Part shown: one piece after another, positions 1 through 10,905 of the stretch
Layout of the letters: the number at the start of each line of letters is the position of its first letter
Position numbering within the stretch: the stretch's first letter is position 1
Source: Nephrocerus scutellatus
Taxonomy: Eukaryota > Arthropoda > Insecta > Diptera > Pipunculidae
DNA: 64,000 nt
Direction of reading: 5' to 3'
Assembly (NCBI GenBank): GCA_947095585.1
Contig: OX352761.1
Coordinates: forward strand, 94,135,333-94,199,332
Notes under the pieces: model-generated
Seen by the model: only the letters and a program-made list of their open reading frames with translations
Told to the model about the DNA's origin: nothing
Database searches by the model: none
Made by a program: the position numbers and the translations under genes

Positions 1-20
1 TTGAATAAATGCAATCAGTC

Positions 21-357
21 TTTTTTAAATTCTTTATATTGATCACGAGTGCCAGTTTGTCGTTGGGTGACTGTCAGACTGGTGGGATCTTGTGATCAAT
101 TTTTAACCAACTTCCAAAAGCAGGATTTAACTCAAATTTTTGTACATACATATATGTGTATCTCCGATTACAAAAGTTTTTATAATAATTGGGAAGTGAT
201 CGGACCCGAGGGTCGACGGGCTCCCATATAATTTTTTTAAAAATAAGCCAGTTTGTCTTCAAATTGTCTACACATATGTATCTGAGATAACAGCACTTAA
301 TGTAAAAACTGTGAAGTGATCGGTGCCCAGGGCTGAGGGGCACATGAAAACTTTTAA
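21..357 (+). repeat. TAAATTCTCTA-family repeat, copy A (short form)
   Basis: Starts with a variant of the family's left end (poly-T then TAAATTCTTTATATTGA) and contains two internal modules of about 110-120 bp. Each module has a stretch like 'caaattttacacacatgtgtatctccgatgacaac' broken up by variants, followed by 'gtgatcgg...cccat'. The right end is lost where the next copy begins. No coding capacity; the open frames here are chance readings of the modules. Confidence 0.75.
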
Positions 358-797
358 TTTTTAAATTCCCTATGTAAACTCGCGTCGGCATGGTTCTGTC
401 ATTCTGTCTGTCGTTTGTTGGTTCGTTTGTTCGGTGGTGCAATCATTTGGGTAATTTTTAACCCACTTCCCAAAGACCGATTTTATTAAAACTTTACACA
501 CATGTATATTTCCGGTGACAACACTTTCTATTAAAATTTAGAGTGATCAGGACCCGTGGTCGGGGAACTCCCATTCAAAATTGTTAACAATCATGTCACA
601 TGCGTCATCAGATCACACCATACTATAATGAATGTGTGCCTGTGTGCAGTGCTGCTTTGAGATTTGAACTAAAAAGCATGCAGTGCCTCGCATGTATTTT
701 TATTTTTCAATATTTATAGTGGATGACATTTAGGCGCATTTTTGGTTATTAGAGAATATACATGCACATTTTTATGGATTGTTTTTCTGTTGATGTG
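357..797 (+). repeat. TAAATTCTCTA-family repeat, copy B (long form)
   Basis: Left end TTTTTAAATTCCCTATGTAA at the start; one internal module; then the long-form middle segment with 'catcagatcacaccatac' and a GTGTGC-rich patch; then the family's right end (ttAGAGAATATACATG followed by ATTTTTATGGATTGTTTTT) near 752-797. It abuts copy A head to tail. Confidence 0.7.
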
Positions 798-3700
798 AAT
801 TTTGTCGAAACTTTGGTTAGTAGGCAAAAACTTTAAGACGCTTTGGACTAATATTCATTTCATTTTGGAATTTATTTGACATGTGATGTGACTTTGTGAT
901 GTGTCTTAACGAAGCAGAGTTCAGAGATGGGCCTAATGACATCAGATTGATAACCGCTGCAATTAAATTTACTGCCCTAGGGACGTTGCTTAAAATGTCA
1001 CCAGGAACTAAGTTAAGACGATGACAGACCATTTTAAGATTAAACGGTGCATTGATTACTTTTAAAATTTGAGCTTGAACATATTGAAGGTTTTTTTTTG
1101 CCACGGCAGTCTGACAATGACAGTGCCATATATGTATAACTAAGTTTCTATTTTAGTAATAGAACTATTCCTAATTAATTTATATCATCAACTTTCGTAT
1201 ATGTCATATCCGGATATCGATTTGCACTTCATTTCATTGTACAGTTCATTCACTTCATATATTTGTACAGTTCTTATTATTATTAAGGACAACTTTTGTG
1301 CAACTACTTTTGCATGCACAATATTTTATCGCATGCTATTATCAAATTTTTCGGAAATTATTAATTCACAATCCGTAGCCATAGCGTCGGCCCTGACTGC
1401 CAAGAAATAAAAATCCTCCTTACCCAATTACACATTAGTAATGAAAAACTATATGATCCTTTTACAGAACGATCCTTTTCAACTGCCGATATTGGTAATC
1501 CAAAAATCCTTGTCTTGGCAAACGCTGAAATAACCACGAAGAATCGATCAATCACATTGTTTTTCATGTGAATTCTATCGACAGATACCAACAACACTTC
1601 ACAAGGACGCTTGAATATTACCACCTACCACAAGGCTTGATAAATAGGCACAAAAAATAAAACCGAAAATTTCGACGATCAAGTTCAAAGCATTGTGCAA
1701 AACGAAAACCACGTAAAATATCCGAAAATTAGATTCAGAACCTCGAGAAAACGATTAGTCCAGACACACAGAAAGTTTAATATCAATTGTGTGTGTGTGT
1801 GCAGATTCAAGTCGTCCAAGACCGATTAATTTGCGCGCGCAGAAATGAATATAATATTCCCACAAGTTTTAAAGCGATATCGAATCACGTTTACATATGC
1901 AAAATTATCCAACAAATCCCATCATAAAACTGAAATTATATTGTGTCCTTGCTCTTCATAGATAAACAAAAATCCATTAGTTGGGTGTACTAGCTAATGA
2001 GTAAAAATCATTGCATCCACACGACGACGACACGCTCCAAAGCATGAGAAATGGGTAGTCAGGTGGTTTGAACAAACACAGGATATACGAGAGAAAAATC
2101 CACCAAGCACTCTACGAATACGACAGACACTGAAATTGTTATCAGATAAGAAATTGCTTACACATTTTACTGTGGTTATTAAGTGGTCGAATTGAAATCC
2201 TTGTCGAGGTAAGATATGGTTCGAACTACCTATGCAATGTTCGTTAAATTGCAAATGTTAATCCGTTTATTAAAAAGCACTTTCGAATCTATTTATTCGT
2301 TTTGTAAGAAAATGACAATAATAAATTATTTTTTATCTTAAAACAAACAACGCGTGGAACACACACACCTTATTCACCGCAGAAAGCGTCCACGTACTTG
2401 TCCATCAAGACAGACCGCAGGACAATAAACTATGCTATTATGCGCTTGTCGGACTGAAGATATAGAACGAACGAACACTTTGTTGACGCTCCCGCGAAAC
2501 AAGTCAGTGTAGCCGAAAAGTCTGTGATCAACTAAACGGTGACTTCAAAAGGGAACCCCGTCGATGCCCACAATACAATTTTCGTTGAAATAATTCGTCG
2601 TCCTTTTCGGCTGATTCGTGCTATCAACCAGAACAAGCTAAAACCAACCCCAACATCCATCGCGCTACACGAATTGTTGCTGTCGCATTTTGTAGCTTCG
2701 ATTACGTATACACGTACCTTTGTCGTCAAAGCGGCGAATTGAAATAGGGTTGATGCGGCCAATTCTGTTGAGCATATGGGTTGCGGTGTTTGATATGATT
2801 TCTTTGAGGTGCTCTCTATTTTCCTCTGATACGCTCTTTTTTCAATGTTTTTGTCATGAATTGTCATAGCAACTTTTGATCCATGACCTCGTGCCACAGT
2901 AGTCAGAGTTTTGAACTAAGCAGCAAAAAACCAACCAATAAAAAAAAATATGTAAATTCTCATATAAATTTTAGTAAAAAGTGTTGTCATCGCAGTAATA
3001 CATTTGTGCAAAATTGGGATTTAGGAAGTGGATTAAAAACTTATCAAATAATTTGACCACCCACAAAAAAAAAACAAACAAACACATCCAAACGCGTTGT
3101 GTAGGCTATAATTGTTGGTTTATTAATGCTAATTACCGATAACCATAGGACACATAAATAGGATGAGAACATGAAAGTTTGTTAGGTGATTATTCTTCAC
3201 TTTGGAAAGGGATTTCAACTAATTTGTTACATACGTAGTAGTGATAGTGATGTGATCTTTGGAATTGATCTTCTAAATGAAAAAAATTTCAAATCTCCAA
3301 ACATATAATGCAATTATATTATTTAAAAAAATATATTCGTTTTTTGTGGTATATTTGGAGATTTGCTATATGCATGCAAATCTAAACACTAGGTAAAAGC
3401 TGGAAGGCGAAAATTAGATTTTCTCTAAGCGAACCTAATGTGCTCACTCCTATTACCCAAAATAGGTGGTTGGACAGGCACAAACAATTTGTGTCTCTCA
3501 CATGTTTCATTCGACTGATACACACCGGATACTCAAAAACTCTTACCACTGGAAAACAGAGACACACGTTACACAACACTAATGTTGAATTCGAACTAAC
3601 CACACAGATCAAACTGTGACACACAAACACATGTGTTTGTTTTTGTTTAACAACAATTCGAATTCAATATAATTCTTGCGCACAATCTCTTGAATTCGCT

Positions 3701-3828
3701 TCAAATGGTATGACATGCGATTCAAGATCCCCAATCCTTAAGGACAATTTTTCTTTTTTCTCCTTATTCCGAAAAATGGTGAAAAACTGAAAAGTTGCAG
3801 CAACATTATGACTCCGCAACATTAGTGT
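798..3828. other. Unassigned AT-rich DNA
   Basis: No recognisable gene or transposon. Both strands stay open over about 2,530-2,900, a slightly more GC-rich patch, but neither translation resembles a family I know and each lacks a convincing start. Short GT runs occur near 1,790 and poly-A/T tracts are common. May hold diverged repeats or introns that cannot be recognised by eye. Confidence 0.5.
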
Positions 3829-4608
3829 TGAATTTTTAAATTCTCTATATTAACTTCACTTGCCCGTGGCACGGATGTCGGTCGGCAGTCGGACGTTCTG
3901 TCGTGGAATCTTGCGATCAATTTTTAACCCACTTCCCAAGGCCCGATTTTATTGAAATTTTGCACACATCTGTATTTCCGGAGACAGCACTTTCTATTAA
4001 TTTATTATTTGGGACCGTCGGGCCACGGGGTCGGGGGGCTCCCCTACAAATATTTTACAAAATTTTACTCGATTTTCCTCTGATATACAACACTTTCTGT
4101 AAAAATTTTGGAGACCCCGGGGCCCGGGTTCGTGGGGCCCCATAACTTTTTTTAAAAACAATAATCCGATTTTCTTCAAATTTAATACACATGTGTATCT
4201 CCAATAGACAACACTTTTTGTAAAAAATTTGGTGACCCCGGGCCCGGGTTCGGGTTTTTAAAAAAATTAACCCGATTTTCTTCAAATTTTATATACATGT
4301 GTATCTCCGATGGACAAAAGTTTTTGTAAAGTTTTTGGAGTGAGGCCCTGAGGCCCTGAGGCCCGAGGGGTGCCAATATAAATTTTTTAAAAATTAGCTC
4401 GATTTTCTTCAAATTTTAAACAAATGTTTATCACTGATGGACAAAACTTTTTGTAAGTTTGTTGGAGTGATCGGGCCCTGACCCCGTGTGGTGTCCATGT
4501 AAATTTTTTAAAAATTAGCGCTGTTTTTTTCAAATTTTAACACATACCCATCTCCTATTAGAGAATTTACATGAAAAATTTTAATTTTTATGGGTTGTTT
4601 TTTTATTG
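3829..4608 (+). repeat. TAAATTCTCTA-family repeat, copy C (near full length, modular)
   Basis: Left end TTTTTAAATTCTCTATATTA at 3,829. Five to six internal modules follow with a spacing of roughly 105-125 bp (the 'tgtatctccgatggacaa' unit recurs near 3,970, 4,080, 4,190, 4,300 and 4,425), each followed by a GC-rich 'gatcgggccc...ggggctcccat' patch. Right end ATTAGAGAATTTACATGAAA at about 4,556, followed by poly-T. One of the clearest copies of the family. Confidence 0.85.
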
Positions 4609-5499
4609 CTACTTTAAGACTTCGGTTAACGCAACTAATATAAATCGGAGCAGTTGCATTAAATGGTGTGGTTGCAAAAACCTAGTCAGAACAAAAACAG
4701 CGGATTTACTTTGATAATCAATACAAATCACATTGTTATTCAGTTAACCAATTGTTTTAATTTATCTTATGTAAAAACAAACCCTGTGCGTGTATGTGCG
4801 ACTTTTCGTAGGTGTTTTGGTCACATTTTGGAAGCAGTCAGAGGCCTGGGACCAGCGTTCAGAATACAATTGTTTTCCAAACAATCATGTCTTAATGACT
4901 TGTCCTTAATTTTTAAAAAAGCAGCGTCCTTCATTTTGCACACCTGTTTGGTATGCTAACAAAACCTCTTGTTAAATCGGTCAGGCGACTGGTTTAACGA
5001 CTCCATACATTTTGTTGTCCAAATCTCTCATGTATTTATTAATTGTCCAAATTTTGTATACTCATATAGTAGCGTCGTTTAATTTTCCATACGAACACGA
5101 ATCCGTCATATTTTGGAACAGGTTGGACCTCCGGGCCAACGAATCCATGAACCCATTTTTTTTGTTATAAGTTCTCTTATTCTAGAGCACGCAGTGCTCC
5201 CACGATGAGTATCGCGTGAGCTTTTTACAGAGCGAGCTCCCACTACGGTTTCTGCAACTGTTAAGAACGTCGCGCCCCGCTTGTGGTTGGAAGGCTTATC
5301 TCGTCGGACCGTGTCCGTGTAGTCCTAGTCATATACCAGTGACATCTCTCCATGAATAAAAAATTTATTGTGTCTAAAAAAGCTATTTGAAAGGAATAAA
5401 AGTAGAAAGAGAAAGTTGGAGGAAAAAGAACCAAACCATAAAAATGCAAATTTTTCATCTAAACGTTGAATACTTTCTGAGGGATTACCAATCCCCACC
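4609..5499. other. Unassigned interval
   Basis: AT-rich single-copy-looking DNA with a slightly GC-richer patch at 5,160-5,340. Open frames on both strands are short and unlike any family I recognise. Confidence 0.4.
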
Positions 5500-5615
5500 A
5501 GGCTCGTACATGTGTGCAAAGTTTGAAATTTAAAAAAAAAATATATTTGGGAGCACCTTGGCGCTGGGGCCTGATTACTTACAAATTTTTACAAAAAGTA
5601 TTGTCTTTCGTCTTT
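5500..5615 (-). repeat. TAAATTCTCTA-family fragment, copy D
   Basis: A single inverted module: 'ccaggctcgtacatgtgtgc' and 'aaagtttgaaatttaaaaa' followed by 'gggagcaccttggcgctggg' and 'acaaaaagtattgtc', each the reverse complement of a module segment. No terminus present. It sits directly beside the G/T-rich array. Confidence 0.6.
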
Positions 5616-6200
5616 CGGGGACATTTGAGGGTCTTTTGGGGTGTCTTTTTATGGTATTTTGGGTGTGTTTTTATTTGAGGAATTTTGAGGATCTTTTGGG
5701 AATCTTTTGGAGTAATTTGAGGATCTTTTGAGGGTCTTTCAGGGGACTTTTTAGAGCCTTTGTGGATTATTTGGTGGTCATTTGAGGGTTTTTGTGGGCC
5801 TTTTTAGGGTCTTATGGGGGGTCTGTTGGAAGTGTTTTGTGGGGTGTTATGGGGTCTTTCGGAGGTTTTTAGGGTTTTATTAGGGTCTTTTGGGGGGCAT
5901 TTAAGGGTCTTTCTGGGGTCATTTGCAGGTATTTTGAAGCGTTTGTGGGATCTTTTGAGGATCTTTTAAGGGATCTATTTAGCATATTTTCGGGTCTTTT
6001 AGAGCTCTTTTGGGGATTTTAGAAGTCTTTTGAGAGTCTTTTGGGATTTGATATTTTGATCGTTTTTGGGGGTTATTTGAGGGTCTCTTGGTTGTTTTGG
6101 GTTCTTTTTGGGGTTTTTTGGGTGTCTTTTGGGGGTCTTTTGAGGATCTTTTGGTGGGTCTTATAAGGTTATGAGGGTATTTTGAGTTTTTTCTGGTGTT
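5612..6200 (+). repeat. G/T-rich degenerate array (GGGTCTTTTGAGG-like units)
   Basis: Nearly 600 bp of imperfect short units such as GGGTCTTTTGAGG, GGGTCTTTTGGGG and GGTCATTTGAGG. The plus strand is extremely rich in G and T, with C almost confined to the TCT of each unit. Unit length drifts around 10-20 bp, so it is a decayed minisatellite rather than a clean one. Runs of three to six G recur, so quadruplex or R-loop formation is conceivable. A related shorter array lies at 25,110-25,275. Confidence 0.85.
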
Positions 6201-6657
6201 ATTTTGGTGGTGCTTATGCTTGTGCGTATTAACGTATTGGCACAGAACACTTCAGAAATATTTTATCAACAAAACGTTACACATAAATTTAGTCCTTAGT
6301 CTTTGTTTGAATAATTTAATCGTAATACCGGTCACAATGTGAAAAAATTAGTTAGTCATCTTCTACCAACTAACGACCAAAAGCAAGAATAATGCTCTAC
6401 GTGGAGTTTTTGTATTTTCTACGTTGTTCAAACAGAAGCTATCATTTCACGTCTCACTCAGTGTCATTCATATGCGATATTACCATGATATTACCAACTA
6501 ATTTCAGTTCTCAAGAGTAATATGCAGCAACAATGAAATTCGCGCTATGGATTCTCTGTGAAGTACGGCATAATATGAATTCTACAATGTGTTTTTGCGT
6601 TCGTAGTATAGAAAAAAAAATTACTAATTATCTGTTCTTATATTATTTATATACCTA
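6201..6657. other. Unassigned interval
   Basis: AT-rich DNA between the G/T array and the Helitron end. Nothing recognised. Confidence 0.4.
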
Positions 6658-7102
6658 CTAGTTGTTACCCCTGCGTTACCCGAGACCCAGCGACCCCCAC
6701 CCACAAGACACCGTTTAGACCCACCAAAAGCTTAAAATAACAGGCGTTGTCTGGCCGCCCCTCATACCCTCATACTGACCCAACCAAACTAACCGCTCCC
6801 CTACTGAAACCACCGCACACCATTGAGCCCAGCGCCCACCTACCCACCACTGATCGAAAATGTAGCCTATAACCTCCGGGCCCTGTATATATGAATACAT
6901 GTGTTTAAATCGTGAGTTATGGCCGCGACTTCATACATAAATCCCATGGAAAACGGCATTTTTTCCGTTTTTCCCGAATTTTCTAATTTTTCAGGTTCCT
7001 ATAATCTTTGCAGGATTATTTCAAACATTTAAAAAAAATTAGCCAAATCGGTCAAGCCGTTAGCCATGAAAAGTTAACAGACATTTATAATATTAGTATA
7101 GA
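6658..7102 (-). mobile_element. Non-autonomous Helitron, 445 bp
   Basis: Read on the minus strand it begins TCTATACTAATATTATAAAT and ends with CTAG preceded by a GC-rich stretch, GGGTAACGCAGGGGTAAC. It is flanked by A on the 5' side and T on the 3' side, which is the Helitron rule (insertion between A and T, 5' TC, 3' CTRR). The 3' hairpin is degenerate compared with the larger Helitron at 13,295. There is no helicase or Rep coding: the open frame inside is a chance frame. A classic short Helitron derivative that would have needed proteins from an autonomous copy. Confidence 0.75.
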
Positions 7103-7449
7103 TAGTATAGATGTCTGTTAAATTGAAATTTTCTTTAATAAATGTCTGTTATCTTCAGCAACAAGCGGATAACTTAACTCGCCGAATTTAGCGTATAAGG
7201 AGCTGCTAAGTTTTTAATATATATTTCATACACAGTTTGTAGTCGTGACAAAAATCGGTCAGAATATTAAAATATTACAAAAATATTAAGCTAGTTTCAG
7301 CGTCAGCTGATGATATAACAGATTCACTCGAATTTTCGTACAATTCGGTGAAGTGTTGGCGTACCTTAATTGATAAAGATAAAGATAGCTGATAAAATAA
7401 TAAGAAAAAGCAGATAGTGGTTTTTTATTAATACGGCAGATAGTATTTA
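7103..7449. other. Unassigned interval
   Basis: AT-rich DNA between the Helitron 5' end and the LOA 3' end. Includes short direct repeats of 'agtatagat' and 'gataaagata'. No gene seen. Confidence 0.4.
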
Positions 7450-8007
7450 AGGTAGGTCTAGTGGCGGTCCTTGTCGACTTGCTGAGGTCCTCAAATAGTG
7501 CTTTAGTATACCGTTTTGTTTGCAGCGACAGTCCACAGGAGACTTAATGGAACGAAAAAAAAGATACTGTATAGTTATATTCAACCTGTAGCATTGAGGT
7601 ACGATATCAAATCGGTGATACCGTACTCTGAAAGCTCCTTCAGGTCAGAAGAAGGAAATGCTCAGTTTGCGGATACGAAGAGCCGCAAGGGCTGCACACT
7701 TGCAAAGAAAATGAATGAGAGTTTCTTTCTCATTCACATCTCAGTAGCTCCTGCAAAAGGTATTGTGGAGGATTTCCAATTTGGCTGCGTGGCTGCGTGG
7801 TTGTCCACCGGCCAGTGGCCCGTGGTTATGGCAACCACTCTGGAAATATCTTTTTGAGATCAGCTCGGTGGATTTGTTTTTATTATAGGAAGGCCACATC
7901 TATCTCGACGTGCTACAATTGGTCAAATTGCTCCTCCTTACCTGTGCTTCGGTGGTAAAGAAGAAGAGAATACGTTCCCTAACGGAGCTCAAAGGACAGC
8001 AGACTAT

Positions 8008-8299
8008 CTAAGCGCATTCTGTGTCCAGTGTGACGCCATTCTTTTCCAGTATGTCCACTTTTCCATTTCCGTCAATGTCGCTGTGGCCCGGCTCCCAAAG
8101 TAGGGTCAGGTCTACGCATTGGCTTATATAAGCCAATTCGGCCTGGCACTTCCTGACGAGCTTAGAATTGTTGCTTATCTCAATAATGGGTTTAATGGCG
8201 GACTGGCTGTCTACACATATGCCGACGTTGCGGTATTTTGAGATAGGACCCTGCATGCCTCTCTTATAGCTAATATCTCCACCTGGAAGATGCCAGCAG
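8008..8299 (-). pseudogene. LOA RNase H domain remnant
   Basis: An RNase H domain as found after RT in LOA- and I-type retrotransposons; it removes the RNA strand during reverse transcription. Motifs seen, in order: AGIFQVEILAIREA (near 8,260-8,295), ICVDSQSAIKPI (the catalytic D before S-S/Q-A), then LLWEPGHSDIDGNGKVDIL, which matches the usual WVPGH-GI-GNE-AD box with E changed to K and A to V. The frame ends at 8,008. Downstream on the minus strand (7,700-7,850) the text PRATGRWTTTQPRSHIGNPP is a decayed form of the GHW-VGSHA-LGI segment seen intact in the second LOA tail. Confidence 0.8.
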
Positions 8300-8575
8300 A
8301 GTCAAGTATTGAATTTGAATTTGAATTTATTTATTTAACATGATATTACTTACAATGAAGATTTAAATAATCTTATAAGTTTTGTAAGACTTAAAAATAT
8401 TTAGAAATATCTGGTTTAAAAAATAAAAATGTATATATATAATAATAGAAAGATAAATATTATTATTTATTAAGAGCCAATTGAAAGTAAACACAGAAAC
8501 GATGTAAATATAAAGGAGACATTACGAAGTAATGAATTTGGTATATTGCAGTAGCCGTACGGTTTGTTAGCAAAG
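8300..8575 (-). mobile_element. 3' end of a Jockey/CR1-like element inserted in the LOA element
   Basis: On the minus strand this block ends with a tail of AAATAAATAAATTCAAATTC type (plus-strand GAATTTGAATTTGAATTTAT at 8,309), which is the kind of A-rich short-repeat tail seen on Jockey/CR1-type elements. It interrupts the LOA reading between an RT segment ending RLRESW and the RNase H segment. Same orientation as its host. I could not define target-site duplications, and part of the LOA linker is missing. Confidence 0.5.
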
Positions 8576-8576
8576 C

Positions 8577-9787
8577 ACCAAGATTCTCTGAGCCGGATCG
8601 CGCTGCACTCCGCAACGTATTTAATAAAAAGGTCGGGAGGTAGTAAGTGTAGGATTGTGTTGAAAGCATTTGTGGGACACGACCGAAGTGCTCCAGTAAT
8701 ACTAAAAGCTGATGATCTCTGTAATCTACCTAGCTTGCTGGTATTGTACTTTTTATTAATCGCCGGCCACCAGACCAGCGCACCATAGGTAAGTATAGTT
8801 CGCACCACTGCTCTGTAGAGCCACAGAGCAATCCTCAGCTGCATCCCCATTTCTTGCCAATAGTTTTGCTGCTAGCATATGGGGCAATTCAAGCTTTCTT
8901 AGCCCTAAAATCTATATTCGACATCCAGCTGAGCTTCCTGTCTAGGATAACACCGAGATATCTTGCTTCTGAAGTAAGCGTAAGTCTCTCTGCCCTCAGT
9001 ATTGCCAGAGTTAACCACTAAGCCACAACCACTAGCCCAGGAGCTAACCATGCCTCGAGCCCTTTCCATGACCTCACTGATCACGGAAAGGTACTGTCAT
9101 GACACAAGTATCACTACGTCGTTTGCACATACGACAACCTTCGTCCTGTACATCTTAAGTGTCCTAAGGACCTTGTTTATAAACAGGAGCCATAGAAAGG
9201 ACGATATCACATCCCCTTTGGGAGTGTCGACTGATTTGGTAATACTGCTACTGCCTAGATCGCCCATAGATCACCGTGCTACTTAGCATGGAAATGATAC
9301 ACCTTATTACCAGTTGCTCTACTCCTAACTGAGTGAGAGCCTCCTGAATTGCACCAATTTGGCTATTGTCAAAGGCGCCTTCTATATTGAGAAAGGTGGC
9401 AAGGGTGTGTTGCTTTAAATAAAGGGAATGTTCAGTTGTACGTACTACGTCGTGGAGGGCTGTCTCTGTGGATCTGCCTTTAAGTCAAGCTTGCTGGTGT
9501 TTTAATACAGCTGTATTAAAGTCGTATATGATAGTCTAAGATTCACTTCTTCTCCAACTGTAGGGAACATTACTAAGTCATAGGCAACTTCTGAAAATGT
9601 TCACTAACCAAGGTGTGTCACCTATAGTCTTCTTAAGCCTGATAGGTTGAATGCCGTATAGGCCAGGTAATTTGAATGCAAAAAACTGCGAATGGCCTAG
9701 GAAACCTTTTTGTGGGTTATAATGTTGTCCACTTCGCATGGTGTCGCTTTCTTTCCTAGCCAGGCTGATTCTCGGCACGGAACGCAT
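8577..9787 (-). pseudogene. LOA-type reverse transcriptase remnant
   Basis: Fragments of RT in several frames. The N-terminal part carries FKLPGLYGIQPIRLKK (the usual K-P-G-DG-I-P motif, with D changed to Y). The catalytic box reads CANDVVILV near 9,113-9,135 where active enzymes have YADD. The thumb has YLGVILDRKLSW near 8,945, and then AVVRTILTYGALVWWP and a SFITGAL-like segment at 8,640-8,850, which are typical of LOA. Frameshifts and stops separate these pieces and the catalytic aspartate pair is broken, so no active enzyme can be made. An identical copy of the part right of 8,614 lies at 10,906-12,079. Confidence 0.8.
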
Positions 9788-9790
9788 GAA

Positions 9791-10756
9791 GCCTTAATCC
9801 AGCCCAGGGGCTATGAATGGGGATTGGGATGTATAGAGAGACGAGGGGGAAAATAGTGAGGGGAGAGAGGGTGAAGGTGATGAGCGAACTTTGGTTTCAG
9901 GACTCATCTAGAGAAAAACTCTCAAGAATCATTTACCTTACTTAGCCCCTACAACTCGCCAAGTTCGACGCTCGGGTAGAAGATAACAAACAAAAAAACA
10001 ATAAATTTCCAACATTTCCTACTTTTGCTGAAGCGTTAAGCGACTCATTTCGTCAACTAGAAATAATATAGGTACTGAGTTTCTGTCAAAGAAAGAATGA
10101 CATTAGTGTTGCCAGAGCCAAAATAACCGATATGTCAAATCTGGACACCCCATACATTTATGTGTGTGTTGTGGCCACACCTCCATTTTTTAAAACACAA
10201 AAGAATAACACATACCTTTCCATTTGTTGGGTAGTTTAAATTTCTGACTTATTTGCCGCTTGCATTGTGAACGAATTTAAGCCTTATTGCTTCGGAGATC
10301 GGTTTGGCGCGTTGGTTAAAACAGAGATCCAGCGGGCCCCGTTAGCACGGATTCTCGAAACTCATGAATTTTAGATTTTTTTGTTCTTTTTTTAATTTTT
10401 TCTTTAAAACTTTTAAAAAAATTGTGGGTTTAATTTTGCTGGATGTACTATTGTCAGATTTTTGTTGATCTTTAAAATATTGTCTTTAAATTTTTTTTTG
10501 TAAATGATATTTCTGTTAATCATTATAAATTATTAAATTAGTGACATTGTGTTGTTGTTGCAAACAAACGAACCATTGCTGGGTTCTATAAGCATGATGG
10601 TACCACCGCCGACCGAAACAACCGCAGCAAACGTCAAACTGCACACAAATAATGAAAACACACACAAGCTAATTTACTTCATTTTACATGTTATGTTTTC
10701 CTAGTTAATATAAATACTTTAAAATCACAAAGCAGCATTCCCCTTATTGTTTAACT
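9791..10756. other. Non-coding spacer inside duplication unit
   Basis: Between the LOA 5' truncation point and the SINE. Contains a purine-rich patch (GAGGGGGAAAATAGTGAGGG near 9,843) and at 10,304-10,370 a segment with a tRNA-like A box (TGGCGCGTTGGTTAA) followed by a B-box-like GGATTCTCGAAACTC and a T-rich tail, which could be a second SINE type. Duplicated at 12,083-13,048. Confidence 0.45.
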
Positions 10757-10905
10757 AGCTCTTCGCGACCATTTGTGTTGCGCATGTACATTTTTGAGCA
10801 CAAATGGCAGGGACCTACAATTTAATGCCAGATCAAAACTTAATGCCGTTCTGAGTTATTACTCTCGGAACGTTTGTCACCCATTCGCGACAACGTGAAA
10901 AATAC
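10757..10905 (-). mobile_element. SINE body without tRNA head (cut by duplication)
   Basis: Minus-strand SINE body with the family signatures 'cgcgaccatttgtgttg', 'acaatttaatgcc', 'gagttattactctcggaac' and 'gtcacccattcgcgacaacg'. It stops at GTGAAAAATAC, the duplication breakpoint, so the tRNA-related head is missing here but present in unit 2. Confidence 0.85.

Larger units (their letters stand above)
7450..9790 (-). mobile_element. LOA-clade non-LTR retrotransposon, 5'-truncated and decayed
   Basis: Read on the minus strand the order is reverse transcriptase start (about 9,787), palm, thumb, RNase H and C-terminal knuckle region, then a 3' UTR ending near 7,450. The 3' end matches a second LOA tail at 55,744-56,204 (shared 'gaggtcc' and 'ggaccgccact' blocks). 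ORF1, the endonuclease and the RT N-terminus are missing: sequence upstream of 9,790 is not coding. A block of about 275 bp (8,300-8,575) belongs to another element's 3' end and replaces the linker between RT and RNase H. The right half is duplicated downstream. Confidence 0.8.
8614..10905. repeat. Tandem duplication, unit 1 (2,292 bp)
   Basis: Sequence from AACGTATTTAATAAAAAGG at 8,614 through GTGAAAAATAC at 10,905 is repeated immediately as 10,906-13,197. All lines I compared are identical, and encoded frames in the two units match residue for residue at a constant offset of 2,292. The unit starts inside the LOA reverse transcriptase and ends inside the body of a minus-strand SINE. Only one base (C) is shared at the breakpoints, so this looks like an end-joining or replication-slippage type of duplication rather than recombination between repeats. 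Confidence 0.95.

Noticed and set aside
2532..2897. Open frames on both strands, up to 121 codons
   Set aside because: Both strands are open together and neither product resembles a family; the longer frame needs a GTG start.
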